The position numbers and the translations under genes are program-made. The notes beneath the pieces are model-generated. The model had not been told where the DNA came from and did no database searches. It saw nothing but the letters and a program-made list of their open reading frames with translations. From Kitasatospora viridis (GTDB lineage Bacteria; Actinomycetota; Actinomycetes; Streptomycetales; Streptomycetaceae), in contig NZ_VIWT01000006.1 of NCBI RefSeq assembly GCF_007829815.1, forward strand, positions 372,001 to 436,000: a stretch of DNA of 64,000 nucleotides. Reading direction: 5' to 3'. Below, piece after piece: positions 8,380 to 16,033 of this stretch. Every line of letters starts with the position of its first letter. Position 1 is the stretch's first letter.

Positions 8380-9483
8380 ATGCTCTCTGAAGCCACCACC
8401 CTCGCCCTGCCCACGATTCCGCAGACCATGAAAGCGGTCGAGCTGATCGCCCCGCGCAAGACCGCGCTGTCGACCGTGACGGTCCCCGAGCTGCCCCACG
8501 ACGGGCTGCTGCTGAAGACCCGTTGCGTCTCCATCTGCTCGACCGACATCTCGTACTACGAAGGACACCTGTTCCCGGAGGAATACCCGGTCATCCTCGG
8601 GCACGAATACCTGGGCGAGGTCGTCGCCATCGGCGCCGGCTTCGACAACTCGGCGGACGTGAGAATCGGCGACCGCATCGTCTACTGGGGCCAGACCGAC
8701 TTCGGCGGCTTCGCCGAGTACCGCTCGGTGCGCCCGATCTTCTCCGGCCAGGTCACCGCCGACACCTTCTGGGCCGACCGCAACTTCTACGACGACCGGA
8801 TGGCCTCCGCCGTCAAGGTCCCGGACGACCTCGACGACCTGCACGCCTCGCTGATCGAGCCCACCACCGGCGCCATGCGCTCGGTGCTGACCAACCCGCC
8901 GGCCCCGGGCGACCGGGTCCTGGTGCTCGGCAGCGGCCCGATCGGCATCATCGCCGGCTCCCTGATCAAGCGGATCTTCGCCCCGCGCTCCATCGTCTCG
9001 GTGGACCTCAACAAGCACCGCGGCGCCTTCGCCGAGCAACAGTTCTCCGACCACGCCTACGTGCCGGACGAGTTGGCCGAGACGGTGCCCGAGGGCAGCT
9101 ACGACTACGTCTTCGACACCCTGCCGACCGTGCACGTCGCCGACGAGGACAAGGACCCGCGCCGGATCGCCATGCGCAAGATCCGCCCGCAGGGCACCTA
9201 CGTGCTCTACGGCGCCTCGCAGGAGATGCAGAAGTTCGACACCTGGCTGATGCTCGCCAAGGGCATCAACATCACGGCGGCCCCCTTCGACGTGCGCTTC
9301 TTCCCGATGCACCGCAGCGCCAACGTGATCGCCTCGGCGATGCACGTGCTGCGCGCCGGGATCGTGGACGCGGCCGCCCTGCAGACCCAGGTGTGCCACT
9401 TCGACGACTACCGGGGCCTCACCGACATCCTCGACAACTACCGCACGACCCCGCACCTCAAGACCGTCGTCGACTTCCGCTGA
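8380..9483 (+). CDS. Zinc-type medium-chain alcohol/polyol dehydrogenase
   Basis: A 367-residue medium-chain dehydrogenase/reductase. Catalytic zinc ligands fit Cys53 (ICSTD), His75-Glu76 (GHEYLGE) and Glu160 (LIEPTTG). The Rossmann motif GSGPIG is at 184-189. The four-cysteine structural zinc loop found in many members is absent. It should oxidise a hydroxyl of a sugar, cyclitol or polyol with NAD(P), or reduce the ketone. ATG 8380 is chosen: GAAGGG lies about ten bases before it, while the 76-residue upstream extension is low-complexity. A hairpin separates it from the nucleotidyltransferase that follows. Confidence 0.88.
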   Translation: MLSEATTLALPTIPQTMKAVELIAPRKTALSTVTVPELPHDGLLLKTRCVSICSTDISYYEGHLFPEEYPVILGHEYLGEVVAIGAGFDNSADVRIGDRIVYWGQTDFGGFAEYRSVRPIFSGQVTADTFWADRNFYDDRMASAVKVPDDLDDLHASLIEPTTGAMRSVLTNPPAPGDRVLVLGSGPIGIIAGSLIKRIFAPRSIVSVDLNKHRGAFAEQQFSDHAYVPDELAETVPEGSYDYVFDTLPTVHVADEDKDPRRIAMRKIRPQGTYVLYGASQEMQKFDTWLMLAKGINITAAPFDVRFFPMHRSANVIASAMHVLRAGIVDAAALQTQVCHFDDYRGLTDILDNYRTTPHLKTVVDFR

Positions 9484-9496
9484 GTACCACGCCGCC

Positions 9497-9527
9497 GGGC
9501 CCACCGCCCCCGGCGGGCGGTGGGCCC
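9497..9527 (+). terminator. Intra-cluster hairpin (terminator or attenuator)
   Basis: A perfect 13-bp inverted repeat (9497-9509 and 9515-9527) with a 5-base loop lies between the dehydrogenase and the nucleotidyltransferase, ending only 20 bases before the next start codon. It could end the first transcript, reduce expression of the downstream genes, or protect the upstream mRNA. Confidence 0.6.
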
Positions 9528-9547
9528 CTTCTCGGAGAGGATCCCGG

Positions 9548-10282
9548 ATGAAGGCCGTCGTGATGGCCGGCGGAGTCGGATCCCGCCTGCGCCCGATCAC
9601 CGACGACATTCCCAAACCGCTGGTCCCGATCGACGGGACCCCGGTCATGGGCCACGTGCTGGAACTGATGCGCCACCACGGCGTCACCGACGCGGTGGTG
9701 ACGGTCCGGTACCGCGCCGACCAGATCATCGACCACTTCGGCGACGGGGACGGGGTCGGCGTCAAGCTGACCTACCTGCGCGAGCGGGAGCAGCCGCTGG
9801 GCACGGCCGGCGCGGTGTACGCGGCCCGGCACCTGCTCGACACCGACGAACCGTTCCTGGTCATCTCCTCGGACGCGCTGACCGACATCGACCTGACCCG
9901 GCTGGCCCGCTTCCACGCCACCCACCCGGGGATCGCCACCCTCTGCCTCACCGAGGTCGAGGACCCCACCGGCCTCGGCGTGGTCGAGCTCGCGCCCGAC
10001 GGCGAGATCCGCCGCTTCGTCGAGAAACCCGCCCCCGGCACCGCCCCCAGCAACACCGCCAACACCGGCATCTACCTGATGGACCCGCGGATCCTGCGCT
10101 GGATCACCCCGCACGGGGCCTGCGACTGGGCGACCGACGTCTTCCCCAGGCTGATGACGGCCCGTCAGCCGCTCTACGGCTGCACGCCCGGCGGCTACTG
10201 GCGCGACATCGGCACCCACCAGCAGCTCGCCATGGCACGCGGGGACGCGGTGCGCGGCACCTGGCGGCCGCCCGTGCGCTAA
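9548..10282 (+). CDS. Sugar-1-phosphate nucleotidyltransferase
   Basis: A 244-residue single-domain nucleotidyltransferase. AGGVGSRLRP (residues 7-16) is the NTP-binding loop with its catalytic Arg, KPLVPIDGTP follows, and SSDALTDID (108-116) holds the metal-binding Asp. The family (mannose-1-phosphate guanylyltransferase, glucose-1-phosphate thymidylyltransferase and relatives) makes an NDP-sugar and pyrophosphate from NTP and a sugar or cyclitol phosphate. The C-terminal hexapeptide-repeat domain of long members is absent. Base and sugar preference cannot be read. An AGAGGA ribosome site lies 8 bases upstream. The next gene follows after 22 bases. Confidence 0.9.
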   Translation: MKAVVMAGGVGSRLRPITDDIPKPLVPIDGTPVMGHVLELMRHHGVTDAVVTVRYRADQIIDHFGDGDGVGVKLTYLREREQPLGTAGAVYAARHLLDTDEPFLVISSDALTDIDLTRLARFHATHPGIATLCLTEVEDPTGLGVVELAPDGEIRRFVEKPAPGTAPSNTANTGIYLMDPRILRWITPHGACDWATDVFPRLMTARQPLYGCTPGGYWRDIGTHQQLAMARGDAVRGTWRPPVR

Positions 10283-10304
10283 CAGCCCAAGGAGCCCGTC
10301 TGAG

Positions 10305-10796
10305 ATGACCGCCCCGCAGCCCGACTTCCGCCAGGCCATGGCCACCGTGCCCGGCCCGGTCGTGATCGCCACCACCGTCGACCCGCTGGGCCGGCCCTGG
10401 GGCTTCACGGCCAGCTCGTTCACCTCCCTGTCCGCCGACCCGCCGCTGGTCCTGGTCTGCCTGGACAAGAAGGCCTCGACCCACCGGGCCTTCAGCACCT
10501 GCGACCGGTTCCTGGTCAACGTGCTCTCCGCGGAGCACGCCGAGGTCGCCCAGCGGTTCGCCACCTCCGGCACCGACCGGTTCGCCGCCGCCGACACCCG
10601 TCCGCTCGAACTGGGCCTGCCCGGCCTGCCGGACGCGACGGCGCGGATCGCCTGCACCCTGCACAGCGTGCTCGACGGCGGGGACCACTCGATCCTGGTC
10701 GGCCGGGTGGTGCGGACGGCCGTCTCGCAGGAGCCGCCGCTGGTCTACTGCCGGCGCGGCTTCACCCGGCTCGACCCCGTGCCGGCGGCCGTGTGA
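10305..10796 (+). CDS. Flavin reductase (FMN-binding split-barrel)
   Basis: A 163-residue protein of the flavin reductase-like split-barrel family. WGFTASSFTSLSADPP near residues 33-48 and the later LVNVLSAEH and HSILVGRV segments are typical. It reduces FMN or FAD with NAD(P)H and passes it to an oxygenase. The natural partner is the acyl-CoA-dehydrogenase-fold enzyme at the head of this cluster. A clear AAGGAG ribosome site precedes ATG 10305, and the stop overlaps the next start (GTGA). Confidence 0.9.
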   Translation: MTAPQPDFRQAMATVPGPVVIATTVDPLGRPWGFTASSFTSLSADPPLVLVCLDKKASTHRAFSTCDRFLVNVLSAEHAEVAQRFATSGTDRFAAADTRPLELGLPGLPDATARIACTLHSVLDGGDHSILVGRVVRTAVSQEPPLVYCRRGFTRLDPVPAAV

Positions 10797-11677
10797 TCCC
10801 GCTGCGGACGGCCGTGGTCGGGCAGGACCACATCCACCTGCCCGACCACCTCGCCGGCCTCGAACGCGCCGGCGCCACCCGCTGCGCCGACCCCGCCCGG
10901 GCCGACGCGATCATCTGCGGCGCCAGCACCGCCGAACGCGAACGGATGCTGCCGGGCCTGACCCGGTTCGGGGTCCCGGTGCTGGCCGAGAAACCACTGG
11001 CCGCGACGGCACCCGCGACGGCCGCCCTGCTGCGCTCGGCGGCCGCGCCGGTCACCACCGCGATGTTCCTGCGCTGCTGCCCGGCCCTCGCGGCCCTGCG
11101 CGGCCTGCTCGCGACCGGACGCCTCGGCGAGCCCCGCTCCGCCGAACTGGCCTACCGGCACGACGGCTGGCTGCGCGGCGCCTTCACCGGCGGCGCGGCC
11201 TGGATGGCCGACCCGGCCCGGCTGCCCGGCGGCGCCCTGGCCGACCTCGGCATCCACCTGGTCGACCTGCTGGCCTGGCTGGGCCCGGCGCCGCGCGGGC
11301 CACGTGCGGTCCGGGTCCGCCGGGACCGGCCGGGCGGCGCGGTGCTGGCCGGCCGGGCCGAGCTCGGCTGGGGCGCGGCCACGGCGACGCTGCGGACCGA
11401 CTGGGCCTGCCGGTCCGGCGGGCTGACGGTGCGGATCACCGCAGCGCGCGGCGTGGCCGAGGTCCGCGACGGATCGCTGACCCTCGATCAGGGCCGCGGC
11501 CCCGAGCCGCTGCTGCACGGCCCCGGGCCCGCCGCCGCCGACGCGGTGGTGGCCTTCCTGCGGCAGCTGCGCGGCGGCCCCCGGGTGCTGCCGGAGCCCG
11601 GCGAGATCCAGGCCGTCGCCGAACTCATGGACCAACTGCTTGATGCAGCGGGGGTGACCGCTCGACCGACCGGCTGA
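10793..11677 (+). CDS. Gfo/Idh/MocA-family oxidoreductase
   Basis: A 294-residue protein starting GTG at 10793, overlapping the flavin reductase stop by 4 bases and so probably translationally coupled. EKP at residues 66-68 is the family hallmark after the Rossmann fold, and GGALADLGIHLVDLL (147-161) carries the conserved Asp-x-Gly-x-His. The N-terminal dinucleotide loop is atypical (VVGQDHIHLP rather than G-x-G-x-x-G), and the protein is shorter than the usual 330-380 residues. It probably reduces or oxidises a sugar or cyclitol carbonyl, in keeping with the nucleotidyltransferase and dehydrogenase beside it. Confidence 0.85.
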   Translation: MIPLRTAVVGQDHIHLPDHLAGLERAGATRCADPARADAIICGASTAERERMLPGLTRFGVPVLAEKPLAATAPATAALLRSAAAPVTTAMFLRCCPALAALRGLLATGRLGEPRSAELAYRHDGWLRGAFTGGAAWMADPARLPGGALADLGIHLVDLLAWLGPAPRGPRAVRVRRDRPGGAVLAGRAELGWGAATATLRTDWACRSGGLTVRITAARGVAEVRDGSLTLDQGRGPEPLLHGPGPAAADAVVAFLRQLRGGPRVLPEPGEIQAVAELMDQLLDAAGVTARPTG

Positions 11678-11800
11678 TCATCACCCCACGAACCGTCAAC
11701 ACGCCGCACGGCGGCCCACCCGTCGGAGTCCGTGTACTTACCATGATGCGCCGTCAGCACTCCGCGCGGCGGCGCTCCCGACTCCAGAACGGCTGGGCGT

Positions 11801-13420
11801 ATGAGATCAGAGATCCGTGGTCGGCTCCGGGCCTGGGCCACCGTCGGCGTCACCCTGGCGGTGGTGACCGGCACGGCCGCCGCCGCACCGGGCAACGACC
11901 CCCACCGCGACCTCTCGCCCGACATCACCGCGATCATGCACAAGCCCGCCTACCAGCACGCGCAGTGGGGCCTGCTGGAGGTCGACCCGTCGGACGGGCG
12001 GGTCATCCACTCGATGAACCCCGACCAGTTCTTCATGCCGGGCTCGACCACCAAGCTGATCACCCTCTCGGGCTCCTGGCACGCCCTCGGCCCGGACCAC
12101 CGCTTCACCACGCCGGTGAACGCGATCGGCCGGCTCGACGGCTCGACGCTCACCGGGAACCTGGCCCTGGTCGCCCAGGGCGACCTCACCATGGGCGGCC
12201 GGACCAAGCCCGACGGCTCGATCGACTTCACCCCCATCGACCACACCTACGCCGACGACCTCCCGGGCGCCACCCTCACCCCGGAGGACCCGCTGGCCGG
12301 CCTGGACCAGATCGCCCACCAGGTCCGCGACTCGGGCATCACCCAGGTCGACGGCGACGTCGTCATCGACTCCCGGCTCTTCGCGCCCCCGCCGATCACC
12401 CCGCAGCCGACCCCGCTCATCATCAACGACAACGTCATCGACCTGCTGACCACCCCGACCGCCGCCGGGCAGCCCGCCCAGCTGAGCTGGCGCCCGCAGG
12501 TCGCGCCCTACCGGGTCACCTCCACCGTCCAGACGGTGGCGGCCGGCGGCACCACCGACATCCAGGTCGCCACCTCGCCCGACGGCACGGGCATCACGCT
12601 CTCCGGCACGATCGCCGCCGACTCCCAGCCCGCCCTGAAGACCTCGCAGATCCAGGACCCCGACGCGTTCGGGCGCACCGCCCTGATCGAGGCCCTGGGC
12701 CGCGCCGGGGTCACCGTCACCGCCCCGCCGACCGGCGCCAACCCGGCCGGCGCGCTGCCCGCCTCCTACAGCGGCGACCCGCAGGTCGCGGCCCTCGTCT
12801 CGGCGCCCTACCGCGACTACGCCAAGCTGATCCTGAACGTCAGTCACAACCTGGGCGCCAACCTGGCGCTGTGCAACATCGCCGCCAACCGCGGCAGCGG
12901 CGACTGCTTCGACGGCTTCCCGGTGATCCACGACTTCCTCGCCCAGACGGCGAACGTCGACCCGACCCAGTTCCAGATGGCCGACGGCCGCGGCGACGTG
13001 CCCGTCGACCGGGTCACGCCCACCGGGCTCAACCAGCTGCTCGCCTACTGGCTGCGTACCCCCGACGCCGACGCCTTCCGCACCTCGCTGCCGATCCTCG
13101 GCGTCTCCGGCACCGGCGCGCTCTACTGCACCACCGACTGCCCGGCCAAGGGCAAGGTCTTCGCCAAGCCCGGCACCATCATCGGCGGCGACCTGCTCAA
13201 CCAGCAGATCGCCATCAACGCGCAGACCTACGCGGGCTACCTGCAGGCGGACGACGGCCACCTCTACACCTTCTTCGTCGGCGTCAACGGCGCGGCGGTG
13301 CCCGACATCCAGGGCTTCTTCGACGTGAACGACGACGTCGACCAGATCGCCGTGATCCTCCAGCAGGAGGCCTGCGCGGAACGCGCCGCCAAGCACCCCC
13401 GCCACCAGGCCGCGAAGTAG
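11801..13420 (+). CDS. dacB: D-alanyl-D-alanine carboxypeptidase/endopeptidase (PBP4 type, S13)
   Basis: A 539-residue exported protein with a signal peptide (about residues 1-29). The three penicillin-binding motifs are in order: STTK at 82-85 with the nucleophile Ser82, SHN at 348-350, and KPGT at 456-459 in the place of the usual KTG. A long insert between the first two motifs is characteristic of family S13. It trims or opens peptidoglycan peptides outside the membrane. ATG 11801 starts directly with the signal peptide. It is separated from the oxidoreductase upstream by 123 bases and ends at a convergent hairpin. Confidence 0.9.
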   Translation: MRSEIRGRLRAWATVGVTLAVVTGTAAAAPGNDPHRDLSPDITAIMHKPAYQHAQWGLLEVDPSDGRVIHSMNPDQFFMPGSTTKLITLSGSWHALGPDHRFTTPVNAIGRLDGSTLTGNLALVAQGDLTMGGRTKPDGSIDFTPIDHTYADDLPGATLTPEDPLAGLDQIAHQVRDSGITQVDGDVVIDSRLFAPPPITPQPTPLIINDNVIDLLTTPTAAGQPAQLSWRPQVAPYRVTSTVQTVAAGGTTDIQVATSPDGTGITLSGTIAADSQPALKTSQIQDPDAFGRTALIEALGRAGVTVTAPPTGANPAGALPASYSGDPQVAALVSAPYRDYAKLILNVSHNLGANLALCNIAANRGSGDCFDGFPVIHDFLAQTANVDPTQFQMADGRGDVPVDRVTPTGLNQLLAYWLRTPDADAFRTSLPILGVSGTGALYCTTDCPAKGKVFAKPGTIIGGDLLNQQIAINAQTYAGYLQADDGHLYTFFVGVNGAAVPDIQGFFDVNDDVDQIAVILQQEACAERAAKHPRHQAAK

Positions 13421-13433
13421 CGCAGGACGTTGT

Positions 13434-13470
13434 AGCGGCCCGGCGCCCCCGCACCGGGCACCGGGCCGCT
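13434..13470. terminator. Bidirectional hairpin
   Basis: A perfect 10-bp inverted repeat (13434-13443 and 13461-13470) with a 17-base loop sits between the convergent carboxypeptidase and MFS genes. Confidence 0.7.
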
Positions 13471-13478
13471 CAGCCCGT

Positions 13479-14726
13479 CTACCCCTGCTCCGCGGCCGCC
13501 GCCACCTTCGTGGACCAGCGCAGCCCCGGCGTGGCGGCCCCCACCAGCAGCACCGCGCCGACGCACAACAGCCCGCCGCTGACCAGCGCGGCCGCACCTG
13601 ACGAGGCCTCGGCCACCAGGCCGCCGCGCATGTTGCCCAGGTCGGGCCCGGCCTGACCGACGATCTGCTCGGCGGCGCCGACCCGCCCGAGCAGCTCGGT
13701 CGGCGTGTGCGTCTGGACGATGGTGCTGCGGGACACCACGGCCACCGTGTCCGCGGCCCCGGCCAGCGTCAGGAACGCCAGCCCCACCCACGGGTTCGGC
13801 GCCAGGCCGAACAGGGCGAGCGCCGCACCCCAGGTGGCGGAGCCGCAGAGCATCACCAGCCCGGGCCGGGGGAGCCGGGTGAAGCTCCCGGAGAACACCG
13901 AGGCGAGGATGCCGCCGACCGCCAGCGCGGTGAGGAAGAGCCCGAGGGTGCGCGGATCGTCGCCGAACCGCTCGGCGTTGACCAGCGGGAAGAGGCTGAT
14001 CGGCATCGACAGCACGGTGGCCGCCAGGTCGGTGAGCAGCGCGCCGCGCACGGCGGGCGTGCGGGCCAGGAACGCCAGGCCGTCCGCCACCCCGCGCAGC
14101 CCGGGCCGGGCGGCGGCCGCACCCGGGCTCAGCCGGGGCAGGCCGAACGCGCCGTACAGTGCGGCGCAGAAGGTGAACGCGTCGATCAGGTAGCACCCGC
14201 CGACGCCCAGCCAGCCCACCAGCACCCCGCCCAGCGCCGGGCCCGCCAGCATCGCGCCCTGGAAGCCGATCCGCTGCAGTGCCAGACCGGCCGCCAGCTG
14301 CTCCTTGGGCAGCAGCTGCGGCAGGAAGGTGCGGGCGGCCGGGCCGCTGCCCGCACCGAAGCAGGCCTGCGCCGCGACCAGCGCCAGCACCCCGCCGGCC
14401 GGCAGCCGGCCGAACCCGCCCTGCGCGGCCAGCAGCACCGAACAGAGGGCCTGGCCGGCGGTGCTGACGAGGTAGCACATCCGCCGGTCCACCCGGTCGA
14501 CCAGCGAGCCGGCGAACAGCCCGAGCACGACCAGCGGCACCGCCTGGGCCAGGCCGACGGCGCCGGTCCACGCGGTGCTCCTGGTCGCCTGCCAGACCTG
14601 GAACATCACGCCGACCAGGGTCATCTGGCTGCCGGAGGCGGACAGCGCCATGCCGGACCAGAGCCGGCGGAAGACCGGGGAGGAGCGCAGCGGGCCTATG
14701 TCCAGCAGGGTGTGCCTCAGTGCCAT
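13479..14726 (-). CDS. MFS transporter (macrolide-efflux-like, MFS_3 type)
   Basis: A 415-residue transporter with about twelve hydrophobic segments. The start FRRLWSGMALSASGSQM is typical of the efflux branch containing MefA-like and enterobactin exporters, and GSLVDRVDRRMCY is its motif A. ATG 14726 lies inside the last codons of the MarR gene (10-base overlap), which indicates translation coupling and rules out the longer frame. The gene is the second of a MarR-MFS operon and probably exports the compound the MarR protein senses. Confidence 0.88.
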   Translation of the reverse strand: MALRHTLLDIGPLRSSPVFRRLWSGMALSASGSQMTLVGVMFQVWQATRSTAWTGAVGLAQAVPLVVLGLFAGSLVDRVDRRMCYLVSTAGQALCSVLLAAQGGFGRLPAGGVLALVAAQACFGAGSGPAARTFLPQLLPKEQLAAGLALQRIGFQGAMLAGPALGGVLVGWLGVGGCYLIDAFTFCAALYGAFGLPRLSPGAAAARPGLRGVADGLAFLARTPAVRGALLTDLAATVLSMPISLFPLVNAERFGDDPRTLGLFLTALAVGGILASVFSGSFTRLPRPGLVMLCGSATWGAALALFGLAPNPWVGLAFLTLAGAADTVAVVSRSTIVQTHTPTELLGRVGAAEQIVGQAGPDLGNMRGGLVAEASSGAAALVSGGLLCVGAVLLVGAATPGLRWSTKVAAAAEQG

Positions 14727-15214
14727 TCCGGGTCCTCGGCGAGCAGCTCGGCGATCCGGTCGTGGAAGCTGCGGCGCTCCAGGGCCCGTTCGATGTCGGT
14801 GACCACCCGGCTGAGCGGGTAGGGGAGTTCGGCTTCGAGCCCGGCCAGCGCGGCCTCGGTGGCCCGCCACTCCGCCGCCAGCCGCCCGGTGACGGCCCGG
14901 GCCTGCTCGGTGAGCGCGACCTTCTTGGTGCGCGCGTCGTCGCCGCTCACCGTCCGCACCCAGCCGGCCTCCCGCATCGCGGCCACCTTCTGGCTGAGCG
15001 CCGAGTGGGTGCGGCCGACCGAGTCGGCCAGCTCGGTGATGGTCATCGGGCCCAGGGCGTGCAGGCGCAGCAGCTCCAGCACCCAGGTCGGTTTGAGGCC
15101 CTCGATCCGGGCTTCGGCGTAGATCCGGCCGATCTCGGCGTCCAGCGACGCCTGGAGGAGTCGCAGCGGCCGCCAGAGGCTCTGCTGGGTGGGATCTGAT
15201 GAAGGGTCAGCCAT
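14717..15214 (-). CDS. MarR-family repressor
   Basis: A 165-residue protein with the MarR layout: dimerisation helices at both ends and a central winged helix, GPMTITELADSVGRTHSALSQ, followed by the wing VRTVSGDDARTKK. ATG 15214 is the first residue of MADPSS; the extra 13 codons upstream would run through the palindromic operator. A perfect 24-bp palindrome lies 12 bases before the start, so the protein almost certainly represses its own operon together with the overlapping MFS gene. Confidence 0.9.
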   Translation of the reverse strand: MADPSSDPTQQSLWRPLRLLQASLDAEIGRIYAEARIEGLKPTWVLELLRLHALGPMTITELADSVGRTHSALSQKVAAMREAGWVRTVSGDDARTKKVALTEQARAVTGRLAAEWRATEAALAGLEAELPYPLSRVVTDIERALERRSFHDRIAELLAEDPEWH

Positions 15215-15225
15215 GCCCGGATCGT

Positions 15226-15249
15226 AACAGCACTTATATAAGTGCTGTT
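15226..15249. promoter_or_regulatory. MarR operator: perfect 24-bp palindrome
   Basis: AACAGCACTTAT (15226-15237) is followed directly by its exact reverse complement (15238-15249). The centre TATATA is AT-rich and may double as the promoter -10 region. The position, 12 bases upstream of the MarR start codon, fits autorepression. Confidence 0.8.
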
Positions 15250-15293
15250 GCAATTTTTCGGCAGGATTCGGCGGAGGGGTCTTGACGTAGTAA

Positions 15294-15309
15294 GTGATTA
15301 CTCAATAAC
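15294..15309. promoter_or_regulatory. TetR operator, copy 1
   Basis: GTGATTACTCAATAAC is an imperfect palindrome just before the TetR start at 15318. It matches the site at 15963-15978 in 14 of 16 positions when that site is read on the opposite strand. TTGACG at 15282-15287 could be the promoter -35 hexamer that it overlaps or follows. Confidence 0.65.
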
Positions 15310-15317
15310 CTCGAAGC

Positions 15318-15920
15318 ATGGCCAGGACCAGCATGCGGATGTCGGCGGAGGAGCGGCGCGAGAGCGTCGTCCGGGCCGCGATGATCGAGTTCGCCCAGCG
15401 CGGCTACGACGGCACCTCCACCCAGGCGATCGCGAACCGGGTCGGCGTCTCCCAGCCCTACCTGTTCCGGCTCTTCCCGAACAAGCGTGCCCTGTTCGAG
15501 GCGGCCGTGCGGCGCTGCACGCAGGACGTCAAGGACGCCCTGCTCGGCGCGGTGGAGGGGCTGGCGGACCCGGAGGCCCGGGCGAAGGCGATGGGCGACG
15601 CCTACGTCTCACTCGTCGCGGACCACAGCCGCCTGCTGCTGCTCCAGCTCCAGATGTACGTCTCCACCGCCGCGGCCCGGGCCGAGGGCGACGAGGAGGT
15701 CGGCGAGGCGGTGCGCGCGCTCTGGCTCGACCTGTGGGACTCGGTGCGGGTGGCGGCCGGCATGACCACCGAGGAGGTCACCGGGTTCTTCGCCTACGGC
15801 ATGCTGATCAACACCCTGCTCGCCATGGGCTTCCCGACCGGGCACCGGGTCTGGGAGGGCCTCTGGGGTGCCGGGAAGTGCGGCGCAGACGACGCCGCCG
15901 AGTCGCCGGAGGTGTCGTAG
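15318..15920 (+). CDS. TetR-family repressor of the adjacent MFS exporter
   Basis: A 200-residue protein with a typical TetR N-terminal domain: ERRESVVRAAMIEFAQRG, then the helix-turn-helix TQAIANRVGVSQPYLFRLF around residues 33-52. The C-terminal two thirds form the ligand pocket and dimer surface; the ligand is unknown. Near-identical candidate operators lie before this gene and before the MFS gene 113 bases downstream, so it probably represses both. Confidence 0.92.
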   Translation: MARTSMRMSAEERRESVVRAAMIEFAQRGYDGTSTQAIANRVGVSQPYLFRLFPNKRALFEAAVRRCTQDVKDALLGAVEGLADPEARAKAMGDAYVSLVADHSRLLLLQLQMYVSTAAARAEGDEEVGEAVRALWLDLWDSVRVAAGMTTEEVTGFFAYGMLINTLLAMGFPTGHRVWEGLWGAGKCGADDAAESPEVS

Positions 15921-15962
15921 CGGTCCGGGTCGCGCCCGGGCGGCTGCCTCATGGCCACGAAA

Positions 15963-15978
15963 GTTATTGAGCAATTAC
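15963..15978. promoter_or_regulatory. TetR operator, copy 2
   Basis: GTTATTGAGCAATTAC, 55 bases before the MFS start at 16034, is the reverse-orientation counterpart of the site at 15294-15309. Its two half sites match 6 of 7 positions around a 2-base centre. Confidence 0.65.
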
Positions 15979-16033
15979 TACCTACTCTCCCGTCCACCCC
16001 GCCCTTCCCCCTCAGCTCTCCGAGGAGCCTCCC

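Noticed and set aside
11743-13656. 637-codon plus-strand frame overlapping the carboxypeptidase
   Set aside because: Pro/Arg-rich out-of-frame translation; the signal peptide and the three PBP motifs lie in the other frame.
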